DNA of 64,000 nt from Acidimicrobiaceae bacterium. GTDB taxonomy: Bacteria; Actinomycetota; Acidimicrobiia; Acidimicrobiales; Ilumatobacteraceae. A model generated the notes under the pieces. The model did no database searches. It saw only the letters and a program-made list of their open reading frames with translations, and was not told the DNA's origin. Made by a program: the position numbers and the translations under genes. The DNA lies in assembly GCA_016722025.1 (NCBI GenBank), contig JADKGZ010000004.1:248001-312000 (forward strand), given 5' to 3'. The stretch's first letter is position 1, and every line of letters starts with the position of its first letter. Positions 53,539 through 62,125 of this stretch are shown here, piece after piece.

Positions 53539-54438
53539 TCACACGTCGGAGAAGTCGATCGTCGCCGCATCGCCCAGCTCGAACGATCGGTACTCGCGAC
53601 GGCACGGGCTGCCGGTGAGCGCCCACACCAACGGCGACGAGCCAGGCTGCAACGCGACGATCATCGATGCAGTCGTGGCCTCCACACCGTCGACGTGCAT
53701 GCACACGCTCCAACCGGGTTCGCCGCAGGTGTCGTGCGAACGTAGGTGCTGCTGCAGCGCCGCAACGGTGACTGGTCGCTCGGCCAGCACACGCTGCGAG
53801 GCGCGCCAGCGCGGATCGACCAGGCGCTCGACGGGTTGACGCGGATGCCGATGCGTTGCGTCGAAGCCCGGGATGCTGGTGCGGTTGGAGATGGCCCTGA
53901 CATCTCCAACCGGCTCCGCCGCCCACTCGCGGCCACTGGTGTCGATGACGAACGCCGTGCCCGCGGAGGCGACGAGGAAGGCGTTCCAGTACGGCCTCCC
54001 GTTCGGCGACAGCGCCGGGTCGTGGCCGCTGCCACCCTGGCCATGGCGCTCGAGCAGGGCGGTGATGATTGCGACGGCCTCGCTGGCGCTCGTCGCTCGC
54101 TCGAGCGCGAGCCGCACGAGATCCATGCCCGTGAGCGCCGGAGCCGCCCCGCGGGGATCGAGCGTCGTGTACACCGTCGTGTTGCCGATGGCCACGCCGG
54201 CTTCGTTGACGCCGTGCTCCGCACCCCAGCCCCATGCCGGTCGCGACAGCACACAGCCCAACGTGTCGGCGTCGTGAGCCGCGACATCGATGTGAGTGGT
54301 GCGCAGCACGCCGAGATCGCGGCGCGGTGCCGACCAGTGCACCACTTGGCGCTCGGCGGGAGGTCGGTCGCTGTTCTTCGCGAACAGCGTGCACGCACCT
54401 TCCGTCGCTGCCGGCAGAGCGACGAGGCAGTCGCACAT
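53539..54438 (-). CDS. C69-family (secernin-like) peptidase / Ntn-hydrolase
   Basis: The product is 299 aa beginning MCDCLVALPAATEG, with the candidate nucleophile Cys at position 2 exposed after Met removal, and the family block FAKNSDRPPAER. Further elements are GWGAEHGVNEAGVAIGNTTV, RATSASEAVAIITALLERHG and ALTGSPCRREY. C69 peptidases are dipeptidases; secernins have an uncertain role. The ATG overlaps the stop of the upstream gene of unknown function (ATGA), so they are coupled. Confidence 0.83.
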   Translation of the reverse strand: MCDCLVALPAATEGACTLFAKNSDRPPAERQVVHWSAPRRDLGVLRTTHIDVAAHDADTLGCVLSRPAWGWGAEHGVNEAGVAIGNTTVYTTLDPRGAAPALTGMDLVRLALERATSASEAVAIITALLERHGQGGSGHDPALSPNGRPYWNAFLVASAGTAFVIDTSGREWAAEPVGDVRAISNRTSIPGFDATHRHPRQPVERLVDPRWRASQRVLAERPVTVAALQQHLRSHDTCGEPGWSVCMHVDGVEATTASMIVALQPGSSPLVWALTGSPCRREYRSFELGDAATIDFSDV

Positions 54439-55706
54439 CAGCTGAAGGAGTCGCCCTCTGCCGGAATCTGCCGAGCATCGGCAGCGGCAGCGGCAGCGGC
54501 GGCGGGAGGTGCGGGCGGAACCGGCGCGAGACCGGGCGGCTGCGGCCACAGCGCCTCGCCCTTCACCTCGGTGGTGTGCCAATCCGGGGCCAAGACGGGC
54601 GCGCTGAGCGCCACCGCATCGCCGCTCTGCTCCCACAGCACGGCCGGCCGCTCGCCGTGCCAGCGGATGGCGAACGACACCGTGCTGGTCGCGCCGGTGG
54701 GCACGCCGTACACCTCGAAGTTGTTGCCCTCCCACCCGGCGGGCAGGCCGCAGGGGAACAGCCGGCCACCAGCGACGCCCGCGTCGGCGATGCGCAGCTC
54801 GGCCCAGGCGAGGAAGCGCGCCGTGTCGGAGGGGGCCTCGGCAGGCACCGCTGCCGAGACGGGCAGCCGATCTCGAACGGCGGCCAGGTCGCGCCGCGCT
54901 CGCCGTTCATCGGCGACGGCCAGCACCCGATCGGCGGCGGCGAGCGCCGGCACCAACGCCCAGTCGTGCGCTGCGCTCTTCACGGCGAGCTCCAGCGCAT
55001 GCGCGATGTCGGGGACCCATCCGGCAGCCTTCTCCCCCATGCGCACCAGCTGGCCGACACCGAGCAGGAAGCTCACCGGATCGTTGTCGGGGTGCTCGGG
55101 CCCCACCAGCGCCAGCTCACATCGCTCCGCGACCACTCGCTCGTTGAGCGCACCATCGGGCAGCAGCAGCCGGCTGGCACGCTCGACGGTGGTGAGCCAG
55201 CCACGCACCACACCCGCGACGGTGGGCATGCCGTGCGGCAGCGGGCCTGCGCCGCGGCCGTCGTGAGCGATGGCCACGACCAGTGTGCTGTGATGGCCGA
55301 CCGGAAAGGCCACGCTGCCCTCGGGCAGGCTGATGCCCTCGATCGGTGCGGTGGAAGGACGCACCGAGAGCAGACCGGCGTGAGTGAATGCCACCGCGAT
55401 GGGGAGCGGCGACTCGTTCTCCACCTCGATGATGGTGAGGCCGCCGTGGTCGGGCACCGAGTACACGCGCTGCACCGCGTCGCCGTCGGGTATGCGTACG
55501 CGGGTCTCCACCACGGCCGTGCCGTCGATGCGGCGCTGCCGAACTGCCGCTTCGCGCTGTGGGCTGTGCCACCGATCGTCGGCCGCGATGTGCCAATCCA
55601 GCACGGCGCCATCACGCCACGGCTCGACAGCGCCCCATGCCGTGACGGTCGCCCGCCAGCCACCCCCGGTGACACCGGTCGTGATCTCGTTCGTGGTGCC
55701 CGTCAT
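54438..55706 (-). CDS. Hypothetical protein, possible glycoside-hydrolase-like domain
   Basis: The product is 422 aa from the ATG at MTGTTNEITTGV. I do not recognise a family with confidence. The N-terminal half reads as beta-rich (WRATVTAWGAVEPWRDGAVL, LTIIEVENESPLPIAVAFTH), a helical middle follows, and the C-terminal half has WEGNNFEVYGVPTGATSTVS and IRWHGERPAVLWEQSGD, loosely like accessory domains of glucosidases or trehalases. A Pro/Ala linker ends it. It sits between gpsA (8-bp gap) and the C69 peptidase gene (4-bp overlap) in one operon. Confidence 0.7.
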   Translation of the reverse strand: MTGTTNEITTGVTGGGWRATVTAWGAVEPWRDGAVLDWHIAADDRWHSPQREAAVRQRRIDGTAVVETRVRIPDGDAVQRVYSVPDHGGLTIIEVENESPLPIAVAFTHAGLLSVRPSTAPIEGISLPEGSVAFPVGHHSTLVVAIAHDGRGAGPLPHGMPTVAGVVRGWLTTVERASRLLLPDGALNERVVAERCELALVGPEHPDNDPVSFLLGVGQLVRMGEKAAGWVPDIAHALELAVKSAAHDWALVPALAAADRVLAVADERRARRDLAAVRDRLPVSAAVPAEAPSDTARFLAWAELRIADAGVAGGRLFPCGLPAGWEGNNFEVYGVPTGATSTVSFAIRWHGERPAVLWEQSGDAVALSAPVLAPDWHTTEVKGEALWPQPPGLAPVPPAPPAAAAAAAADARQIPAEGDSFS

Positions 55707-55714
55707 GGTGCCGC

Positions 55715-56710
55715 TCACTCCATCTCGCTCTTGCGCGTGCGCTGCATCAGCGAACCCAGTGCCTCGCGGGCCGGGCGGCCCTGGTGGCACACCGCCACCA
55801 CCTGCTCGGTGATCGGCATGTCCACCCCGTAGCGGCGAGCCAGGTCGAGCACGCTTGGCGAACTCTTCACGCCTTCGGCAACCATGTTCATCGCCGCCAG
55901 CACCTCCTCGATCGTCTTGCCCGTGCCCAACTCGAAGCCCACCATGTTGTTGCGGCTCTGCTTCGACGAGCAGGTGGCGATCAGATCGCCCATGCCGGCC
56001 AGCCCGGCGAAGGTCGCCGCCTGGCCGCCCATCGCGATGCCCAGGCGGGTCATCTCCGCGAGGCCGCGGGTGATCAACGTGGCGCGAGTGTTGTCGCCGA
56101 AGCCCATGCCCTCCGCCATCCCGGCGGCGATGGCGATGACGTTCTTCACCACGCCGCCCACCTCACAACCGACGACGTCGCCGTTGGTGTAGATGCGCAG
56201 GCTGGGGCGCCCGAAGATGCGCTGCAGCTCGGCCGCGATGTCGCCGTTGTCGATGGCCACCACACTGGCGGCGGGTTGGCCGCCGAGTATCTCCTTGGCC
56301 AGGTTGGGCCCGGTGAGCACGGCAACCGGATGGCCCGGCAGCTCGTCGCGGGTGACCTCGCTCATGCGCTTGCGCGAGTTGCGCTCGAGCCCCTTGGTGA
56401 GGCTGACCACCGGCACCCAGGGCCGCAGCGAGCGGGCCGCCTCGGCAGCTACGTCGCGGAAGCCGTGCGACGGCACGGCCATCACCAACACGTCGGCGTG
56501 CGACACGGCATCTGCCAGCGAGGAAGTTGCGCGCAGTTCGTCGGGCAGCGTGAACTGCGGCAGGTAGTCGATGTTGACGTGATCGCGGTTGATCGAGTCG
56601 GCCAGTTCGCCACGGCGGGCCCACAACACGGTGGGGGTGTTGGCGGCGGCGAGCGCCGCCACCGTGGTTCCCCATGAGCCGGCCCCGATGACCGCGACGT
56701 TGATCGGCAT
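55715..56710 (-). CDS. gpsA: Glycerol-3-phosphate dehydrogenase [NAD(P)+]
   Basis: The product is 331 aa. The nucleotide-binding start is NVAVIGAGSWGTTVAALAA. The catalytic Lys lies in EVGGVVKNVIAIAAGMAEG. Also present are VSLTKGLERNS, LTGPNLAKEILGGQPAASV, GLAGMGDLIATCSSKQSRN and the C-terminal TEQVVAVCHQG. It reduces dihydroxyacetone phosphate to glycerol-3-phosphate for phospholipid synthesis. It is the first gene of the operon with the unknown protein and the C69 peptidase, and divergent from cofC. Confidence 0.95.
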   Translation of the reverse strand: MPINVAVIGAGSWGTTVAALAAANTPTVLWARRGELADSINRDHVNIDYLPQFTLPDELRATSSLADAVSHADVLVMAVPSHGFRDVAAEAARSLRPWVPVVSLTKGLERNSRKRMSEVTRDELPGHPVAVLTGPNLAKEILGGQPAASVVAIDNGDIAAELQRIFGRPSLRIYTNGDVVGCEVGGVVKNVIAIAAGMAEGMGFGDNTRATLITRGLAEMTRLGIAMGGQAATFAGLAGMGDLIATCSSKQSRNNMVGFELGTGKTIEEVLAAMNMVAEGVKSSPSVLDLARRYGVDMPITEQVVAVCHQGRPAREALGSLMQRTRKSEME

Positions 56711-56817
56711 CGGCACAGCGTAGGCCGCCCGGACGTCGCAGCAGGTGCCCGATCCATCGCCGGCGAGCCGTGCGCGCGAGCGGTCGCGGCGGCGGTCGCA
56801 CCCTCTACGATGCACGC

Positions 56818-57435
56818 GTGAATCACGTCGTGCTCGTGCCGGTGAAAGCCTTCGCCGATGCCAAGGCGCGGCTGGCGACGGTGCTCTCCCCCGGCGAACG
56901 CGAGGCGTTGGCCCGGTGGACGGCGGAACGTGTGCTGGCCGCCGCCGGCGAGCTGCCGGTGTACATCGCGTGCGACAGCGAGGCCGTCGCCGAATGGGCC
57001 ACCGCTCACGGCGCCACGGTGCTGTGGCACCCGGGCGTCGGGCTCAACGCGGCGGTCAACCGCAGCGTCGCCGACCTCCGCCGCCAGGGAGTCGATCATG
57101 TGGTGGTCGCACACGGCGACCTGCCGCGGGCAGCTGCCCTCGCCGCGGTCGTCATCCCCGGGGCTCTCACCCTCGTGCCCGACGCGCGTGGCGATGGCAC
57201 CAACGTGATCGCCTTGCCCCTTCACCTCCTGTTCGAGTTCGAGTACGGCCCGGGATCGTTCCGCCGGCACCTCCAGCGCGCGGTGGCGAGCGGCTTGCCG
57301 GTGGCCGTGCGTCGCGATCCGATGCTGGCAATCGACATCGACACACCATCCGACCTCACGCACCCGCTGGTGCAGGAAGTGCTGCCCGCATGGCTGCCAA
57401 CGAACCGGGGCAACCCGACCCGTCTCCCTCGCTGA
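56818..57435 (+). CDS. cofC: 2-phospho-L-lactate / phosphoenolpyruvate guanylyltransferase (CofC/FbiD)
   Basis: The product is 205 aa from a GTG (VNHVVLVPVKAFADAKARLA). The nucleotidyltransferase elements are VPVKAFADAKARL, the acidic AHGDLPRA and VPDARGDGTNVIALP. It makes the activated three-carbon donor for the side chain of coenzyme F420; actinobacterial FbiD uses phosphoenolpyruvate. Its presence supports F420 use by the luciferase-like oxidoreductase in this window. It overlaps the next gene by 46 bases. Confidence 0.92.
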   Translation: MNHVVLVPVKAFADAKARLATVLSPGEREALARWTAERVLAAAGELPVYIACDSEAVAEWATAHGATVLWHPGVGLNAAVNRSVADLRRQGVDHVVVAHGDLPRAAALAAVVIPGALTLVPDARGDGTNVIALPLHLLFEFEYGPGSFRRHLQRAVASGLPVAVRRDPMLAIDIDTPSDLTHPLVQEVLPAWLPTNRGNPTRLPR

Positions 57436-58157
57436 TCTCGCACGACCTGCCCACGCCCACGTCGGCACTGGCCATCGGAGCACACCCCGACGATGTCGAG
57501 TTCGGGTGCGGCGCCACGCTCGCGAAGTGGGCGGCCGCCGGCTGCCTCGTGCACCACCTGGTGCTCACCGACGGTTCGAAGGGTACGTGGAACGCGTCGG
57601 CCGACGTCGCCGCACTCATCGCCACCCGCCGGCACGAGCAGCGCGCGGCCGCACGACTGCTCGCCGGCGAGCGCGCCGGCGAGGTGGTCTTCCTCGGTGA
57701 GGTGGATGGCGAACTGGCCAACAGCCTCGCCCTGCGCGGCGAAGTGGCGCGTGTCATCCGAATGCTGCGACCGCAGGTGATCCTGGCCCACGATCCGTGG
57801 AAGCACTACCGCCTCCACCCGGATCATCGCGAAGCGGGCCTGCTGGCCTGCGACGGCATCGTCGCCGCCCGCGACCCGCACTTCAACAAGGAGCACGGCC
57901 TCGCTCCGCACCGCCCCGACGCACTGTTGCTGTGGGAGGCCGAGGCGCCCGACCACGTGGAGGACGTCGACGGGTTCGTCGAGCACAAGTTGCGCGCGCT
58001 GGAAGCACACGAGAGCCAGTTCGAGAGCACGATGAAGGCCGTCGATGGCGACCAGTTGGCCGCCTTCCGCGCACGCATCGGCGAACGCCTTGCCGGCTTG
58101 GGCGCGCGGTACGGCGTGGCCAGCGCCGAAGTGTTCAAGCGCATCACCGACCTGTAG
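57390..58157 (+). CDS. PIG-L/LmbE-family deacetylase
   Basis: The product is 255 aa. The zinc-binding signature AIGAHPDDVEFGCGATLAKW (His and two Asp) lies near residue 29 and HYRLHPDHREAGLL holds the later zinc His and catalytic His. The family removes acetyl from N-acetylglucosamine conjugates, including MshB and Mca of mycothiol metabolism. This one resembles the broader LmbE group, so MshB identity is not claimed. The gene overlaps cofC out of frame, giving translational coupling. Confidence 0.87.
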   Translation: MAANEPGQPDPSPSLISHDLPTPTSALAIGAHPDDVEFGCGATLAKWAAAGCLVHHLVLTDGSKGTWNASADVAALIATRRHEQRAAARLLAGERAGEVVFLGEVDGELANSLALRGEVARVIRMLRPQVILAHDPWKHYRLHPDHREAGLLACDGIVAARDPHFNKEHGLAPHRPDALLLWEAEAPDHVEDVDGFVEHKLRALEAHESQFESTMKAVDGDQLAAFRARIGERLAGLGARYGVASAEVFKRITDL

Positions 58158-58179
58158 GCACGCGCAGGCCTCCAGTTCG

Positions 58180-58956
58180 TCAGCGGGCGAACTGGCCAGG
58201 GCTACGACCGGTGCCGGGCTCGCCGGCGAATGCTTGCGCGAAGCCCATCCACTCGACGGCCGACGCGCCCGTCACCTCCAGCCCGGTATCGGCGAGATGA
58301 CGCCGCTGGGTGACCACGAGACAGAAGTCGAGCGCCTCACCGCGCACACCGTCGGAAGTCGGCTCGCCCCACTCCCACAGCGAGCCGTCGGGCGCCCGCA
58401 ACGCCACGTAGGGCGGCACCTCGGGCAACTCACGACCGTTGATCATGTAGCTGAACGGGCGGGCCCGCACACCGATGTGGGCCACGTGCTTCAGGCGTGC
58501 GGTGGTAGCACGTTGCACGCCGAGCGCATCGGCGACGTCCTGGCCGTGTGCCCAGGTCTCCATCAGGCGAGCGGTGATGAACGACCTCGCCGCCATCGCC
58601 GGGCCGTACCACGGCACACGCGACGACGGATCCACCGATCGCGCAAGTGCGATGAGGTCGTTGCGATCCGCGCGCCACGCGGCGAGCAGCTCGGTGCCGC
58701 TCATCCGCCGACCGGGCTCCACTGAGGCCTTGGTGCCGCCCGCGGCCAACAGCCGGTGCATGTCGGCGGCGAACTCGTCGGGGTCGCGGAGTGCAAGTGC
58801 GGCTCGTTGATCGAAGAACCACAGGTGACTGATCTGGTCGCGGATCGACCACTCGGCCGCAGGAGTGGCCAGCGACCACTGCGCTTCCGTCAGGTCGGCG
58901 ACCAACACATCCAGCGCGAGGTGTTCGGCATGCAGGTCGTCACAGATGGAGTCCAT
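58180..58956 (-). CDS. Mycothiol-dependent maleylpyruvate isomerase/DinB-type protein
   Basis: The product is 258 aa starting MDSICDDLHAEHLALDVLVA. The DinB-like helical bundle has WSIRDQISHLWFFDQRAALA and, later, LMETWAHGQDVADALG, giving the conserved three-His metal site (H-x3 in helices 1, 2 and 3). A C-terminal domain follows (VALRAPDGSLWEWGEP, GASAVEWMGFAQAFAG). Proteins of this family (TIGR03084-like) are linked to mycothiol-dependent chemistry in Actinobacteria. The substrate is unknown. Confidence 0.83.
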   Translation of the reverse strand: MDSICDDLHAEHLALDVLVADLTEAQWSLATPAAEWSIRDQISHLWFFDQRAALALRDPDEFAADMHRLLAAGGTKASVEPGRRMSGTELLAAWRADRNDLIALARSVDPSSRVPWYGPAMAARSFITARLMETWAHGQDVADALGVQRATTARLKHVAHIGVRARPFSYMINGRELPEVPPYVALRAPDGSLWEWGEPTSDGVRGEALDFCLVVTQRRHLADTGLEVTGASAVEWMGFAQAFAGEPGTGRSPGQFAR

Positions 58957-59037
58957 TCGCACATTGTTCTGCACACGAGCCGAAAACGGCGAGTGCGGGG
59001 CCGAGGCCCCCCACTTCACGCGGTGTGGCTCGACGCC

Positions 59038-59397
59038 TCACTTCTTCTTGGCGGGGGCCGCCTTCTTCGCAGGGGCGGCCTTCTTGGCCGGAGCGGCCTT
59101 CTTCGCCGGGGCTGCCTTCTTGGCCGGAGCGGCCTTCTTCGCAGGGGCTGCCTTCTTGGCCGGGGCGGCCTTCTTCGCAGGGGCTGCCTTCTTGGCCGGG
59201 GCGGCCTTCTTCGCAGGGGCCGCCTTCTTGGCCGGGGCCGCCTTCTTCGCAGGCGCCGCCTTCTTGGCCGGGGCCGCCTTCTTCGCCGCTGCCTTCTTGG
59301 CCGGAGCGGCCTTCTTCGCAGGGGCTGCCTTCTTGGCCGGAGCGGCCTTCTTGGCGGGGGCCTTCTTGGCCGGAGCTGCCTTCTTCTTTGCTGCCAC
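59038..59397 (-). CDS. Lys/Ala/Pro-repeat DNA-binding protein (histone H1-like tail protein)
   Basis: The product is 119 aa from a GTG preceded by a strong ggaagga site. Apart from the ends it is an almost uninterrupted run of KKAAPA hexapeptides encoded by 18-bp units. Basic proteins of this kind coat DNA nonspecifically and resemble the C-terminal tail of mycobacterial HupB and eukaryotic H1. No globular domain is present. It lies 73 bp downstream of the HU gene on the same strand, which suggests that the two functions are divided between two polypeptides. Confidence 0.88.
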   Translation of the reverse strand: MAAKKKAAPAKKAPAKKAAPAKKAAPAKKAAPAKKAAAKKAAPAKKAAPAKKAAPAKKAAPAKKAAPAKKAAPAKKAAPAKKAAPAKKAAPAKKAAPAKKAAPAKKAAPAKKAAPAKKK

Positions 59398-59470
59398 TTG
59401 ACTTTCCTTCCGTAGGTTTTGGTTCTTGCTGGGTGTTGGGGAACTTGCTTGCTGAACTACTGCTGTTGCA

Positions 59471-59758
59471 CTACTTCTTGTTCGGGTTGAGCGCGGCCTT
59501 GAGGGTGCTGCTCGACGTGAACTTCATACGCGTCGATGCGGCGATCTTCACCGGCTCACCGGTCTGTGGGTTACGACCCGTGCGCGCCGCCGACTTCGAG
59601 GTGCTGAACGAACCGAAGCCCGGCCACGCGATCTTCTCGCCCTTCTTGGCCGCCGCGACGACGACTTCGAAAAAGGCTGCGACCGTGCGCTCGGCGTCGG
59701 CCTTGGTGACTCCAGCCTCGGAAGCGATGGCGTCGATCAGCTCTGCTTTGGTGGTCAT
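59471..59758 (-). CDS. hup: DNA-binding protein HU
   Basis: The product is 95 aa starting MTTKAELIDAIASEAGVTKA. The beta-arm signature GFGSFSTSKSAARTGRNPQT is complete, with the following EPVKIAASTRMKF. The C-terminus ends at LNPNKK with no Lys/Ala tail, unlike HupB of mycobacteria and relatives. HU bends DNA and shapes the nucleoid. The ribosome site ggagg is good. A probable -35 TTGACA lies 116 bp upstream of the start. Confidence 0.95.
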   Translation of the reverse strand: MTTKAELIDAIASEAGVTKADAERTVAAFFEVVVAAAKKGEKIAWPGFGSFSTSKSAARTGRNPQTGEPVKIAASTRMKFTSSSTLKAALNPNKK

Positions 59759-59873
59759 GTGACTTGATACCTCCGGGTACCGGATTGCTATTGGTAACGG
59801 ACTGTTACGTCCGCGTATCGAACCCGTTTCGCGCGCCGAATACAAGCATCTAAGTTGTTGCATTTGCACTAAG

Positions 59874-59879
59874 TGTCAA
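59874..59879 (-). promoter_or_regulatory. Probable -35 element of the hup promoter
   Basis: Read on the minus strand this is a perfect TTGACA. About 18 bases further the sequence is locally AT-rich (acttagat) and could serve as -10. The remaining ~85-base leader contains small dyads (cggac/gtccg at 59798-59813). This is position and sequence match only. Confidence 0.5.
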
Positions 59880-59896
59880 GCGACACGTCGCGACGG

Positions 59897-60316
59897 TTAG
59901 TCGATTGCGAGCTGCCCGCGGATCGCAGCAGCGATCGCTTCCAGTTCGAGCGCGTCCACGTAGCGAACGCGCGGCCAGAAGAAGCCGCGCAGGCCGTCCT
60001 TGCGGCGCCGAGGAACGACGTGCGCATGAAGGTGCGGCACGCTCTGACTCACGACGTTGTTGACGGCTACGAACGTGCCGTCGGCAATGAGTGCGGAAGG
60101 CAGCGCCGAGGCGAGTCGCTGCACGACGCTGAAGAACGGAGCGATCATCTGCGCCGGAAGATCGACGAGTGTCTCGACGTGCAACCGCGGCACCACGAGC
60201 ACGTGCCCCTTGAACACCGGAGCGCGATCGAGGAACGCGACAACGACGTCGTCGGAGTAGACGATGTCGGCCGCAGTGGCGCCGGCCACGATGTCGCAGA
60301 AGCTGCACGAGGTCAT
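59897..60316 (-). CDS. HIT-family nucleotide hydrolase/transferase
   Basis: The product is 139 aa starting MTSCSFCDIVAGATAADIVY. The histidine triad is in QSVPHLHAHVVPRR, and the Cys-x-x-Cys at the start is typical for zinc-binding HIT proteins. The family hydrolyses adenosine phosphoramidates or dinucleoside polyphosphates. It is divergent from the PIN-PhoH gene with a 180-bp spacer in which I see no further feature. Confidence 0.92.
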   Translation of the reverse strand: MTSCSFCDIVAGATAADIVYSDDVVVAFLDRAPVFKGHVLVVPRLHVETLVDLPAQMIAPFFSVVQRLASALPSALIADGTFVAVNNVVSQSVPHLHAHVVPRRRKDGLRGFFWPRVRYVDALELEAIAAAIRGQLAID

Positions 60317-60496
60317 CCATGCAGTCTGGCCGAGCGGCCGAACGCGGGCCACCGGCAGCCTCGGGAGGCCGGCGAGCGACCGACATGTGAACAGTTCGTG
60401 CTATCCACCACGGACCGCGGCGCGTGCGCTACAACTGACGGCGTTGCGGAACTTCCTGTTCGTCCCCGCCCAAGTCTCCCTACGAATGGAGTGGCG

Positions 60497-61870
60497 TTGA
60501 CCGATCTCCTAGCCGGCCGTGTGTCCGACGATTCGGTGAAGGGGGGTGTGCGAACGCGAGTGGTGCTCGATACATCGGTGCTCGTCGGCGACCCCGGGTG
60601 CCTGCACGGCTTCGCCGGGGTCGACGTGGTCATACCGTTCACGGTGATCGAGGAGCTCGACAGCCTGAAGACCAGGCCCGACGATGTCGGCCGCGCTGCG
60701 CGCACGGCACTGCGCACCATCGAGGAGCTGCGCGTGAAGGCGGGCGGTTCGCTCGCCACACCTGTCACCATCGGCGACCCGGCCGCCGAGGGCACGCTGC
60801 AGGTGGAGATCAATGGCATCCAGAAGCACCTCTTGCTCGAGCACGGGCTCGACCCCAACGTGCCCGACAACCGCATCATCGGCGCCGCGCTCGGGCAAGC
60901 GATGCACGCACCTACTCGCATGGTTTCGAACGACGCGGCGCTGCGCATCAAGGCTGCTCATCTCGGCCTGGAGGCCACCGAGCACCACCCCATCGGCAGG
61001 TCGGCGGCCACCCGCTCCGCTGGGTGGATCACGGTGGAGGCCGAGCACGAACTGATCGATCGGCTGTACACCGCCGGCGCGCTCGCTCGCGACGAGGTGC
61101 CCGGCGCCACCCAGCTGTTCGAGAACGAGTTCGCGGTGCTGCGCAGCGGTTCGCAGAGCGCGCTCACTCGCTGCATCGACGACGAGCTCGTGCTGATGCC
61201 CCATGCCGCACCCGAAGCGTGGGGCCTGCGTTCGCGTTCGAAGGAGCAGCGGTTCGCGCTCGACCTGCTGCTCGACCCCGACGTGAGCGTCGTTGCACTC
61301 GATGGTCGCGCCGGCACCGGCAAGACGCTGCTGGCCATCGCATCGGGCCTCGAGCAAGTGGTCGAGCAACGGCGCTACGAGAAGCTCGCCGTGTACCGGC
61401 CGCTCGTTCCGGTCGGCAGGGCCGATGTCGGCTTCCTGCCCGGCGGTCTCGACGAGAAGCTCGACCCGTGGATGTCGGCCATCCACGACGCGATCGTCGC
61501 GCTCACCGATCAGCGCAGCGACCACGACGCTCACCGGCTGGTCGACGAACTGGTCGGTCGCAACCAGTTGTCACTCGAGTCGGTCACGTTCCTGCGTGGT
61601 CGCAGCCTGCACCGCCAGATCGTGGTGGTCGACGAGGCCCAGAACCTCGAGCCCACCACGCTGAAGACGGTGCTCACGCGCATCGGCGAGGGCACGAAGG
61701 TCATCTTCACCGGCGACACCAGCCAGATCGACGCGCCGTACCTCGGCGAGTCCAACAACGCGCTGGCGGTGCTCATCCAGGCCTTCGGTGGCCAGCCGTG
61801 CTTCGGTCACGTCACCCTCAGCGCCTGCGAGCGCGGCACCGTCGCCAGCCTCGCTGCCGAACTGCTGTAG
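60497..61870 (+). CDS. PIN-domain - PhoH-like ATPase (YlaK/PhoH2 type)
   Basis: The product is 457 aa from a TTG at LTDLLAGRVSDD, preceded by a ggag site; GTG at 60491 and later GTGs are alternatives. The PIN domain begins RTRVVLDTSVLVGDPG, with PFTVIEELDSL and VSNDAALRIKA supplying acidic residues. The PhoH ATPase has Walker A ALDGRAGTGKTLLA and Walker B QIVVVDEAQNL, plus IFTGDTSQID. PhoH2 proteins are RNA helicase/RNases. A short partner gene as in mycobacterial phoAT-phoH2 is not evident. Confidence 0.9.
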   Translation: MTDLLAGRVSDDSVKGGVRTRVVLDTSVLVGDPGCLHGFAGVDVVIPFTVIEELDSLKTRPDDVGRAARTALRTIEELRVKAGGSLATPVTIGDPAAEGTLQVEINGIQKHLLLEHGLDPNVPDNRIIGAALGQAMHAPTRMVSNDAALRIKAAHLGLEATEHHPIGRSAATRSAGWITVEAEHELIDRLYTAGALARDEVPGATQLFENEFAVLRSGSQSALTRCIDDELVLMPHAAPEAWGLRSRSKEQRFALDLLLDPDVSVVALDGRAGTGKTLLAIASGLEQVVEQRRYEKLAVYRPLVPVGRADVGFLPGGLDEKLDPWMSAIHDAIVALTDQRSDHDAHRLVDELVGRNQLSLESVTFLRGRSLHRQIVVVDEAQNLEPTTLKTVLTRIGEGTKVIFTGDTSQIDAPYLGESNNALAVLIQAFGGQPCFGHVTLSACERGTVASLAAELL

Positions 61871-62073
61871 CCCACGCAAGCGGGCAGCTCCCGACGCGGT
61901 CGCGCCGGTGGCGCCGGCCTGCGCTTCCGCGCGCAAGTGGGTGAGCCTCCACCTCGGGGCCCAGGTCGAGGCGTTCGTAGGTGGCGCTGCGGGTGAGCGG
62001 TGCGAGACCCCTCTGGCACCGTTGAACATGGCGTCGCTGTTGAGGTTCCTGCCGCTGATCCAATTTCTTGAAT

Positions 62074-62111
62074 GAACTGATGTTCTCTGCTTGACACAAG
62101 AACACATGTTC
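62074..62111. promoter_or_regulatory. Two LexA (SOS) boxes upstream of the DUF222-HNH gene
   Basis: Two sites match GAAC-N4-GTTC: gaactgatgttc at 62074-62085 and gaacacatgttc at 62100-62111, centres 26 bp apart. The second lies inside the predicted promoter spacer and is flanked to the longer palindrome agaacacatgttct. Binding of LexA would block RNA polymerase. M. tuberculosis 13E12-repeat genes of the same family are known SOS targets. Confidence 0.82.
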
Positions 62112-62119
62112 TGTAGGGT
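62091..62119 (+). promoter_or_regulatory. Promoter of the DUF222-HNH gene, leaderless transcript predicted
   Basis: TTGACA (62091-62096) and TAGGGT (62114-62119) are separated by 17 bp. The ATG at 62126 is six bases past the -10, the usual distance to the transcription start, and there is no ribosome binding site. Leaderless mRNAs are common in Actinobacteria. Confidence 0.72.
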
Positions 62120-62125
62120 TTCGGC

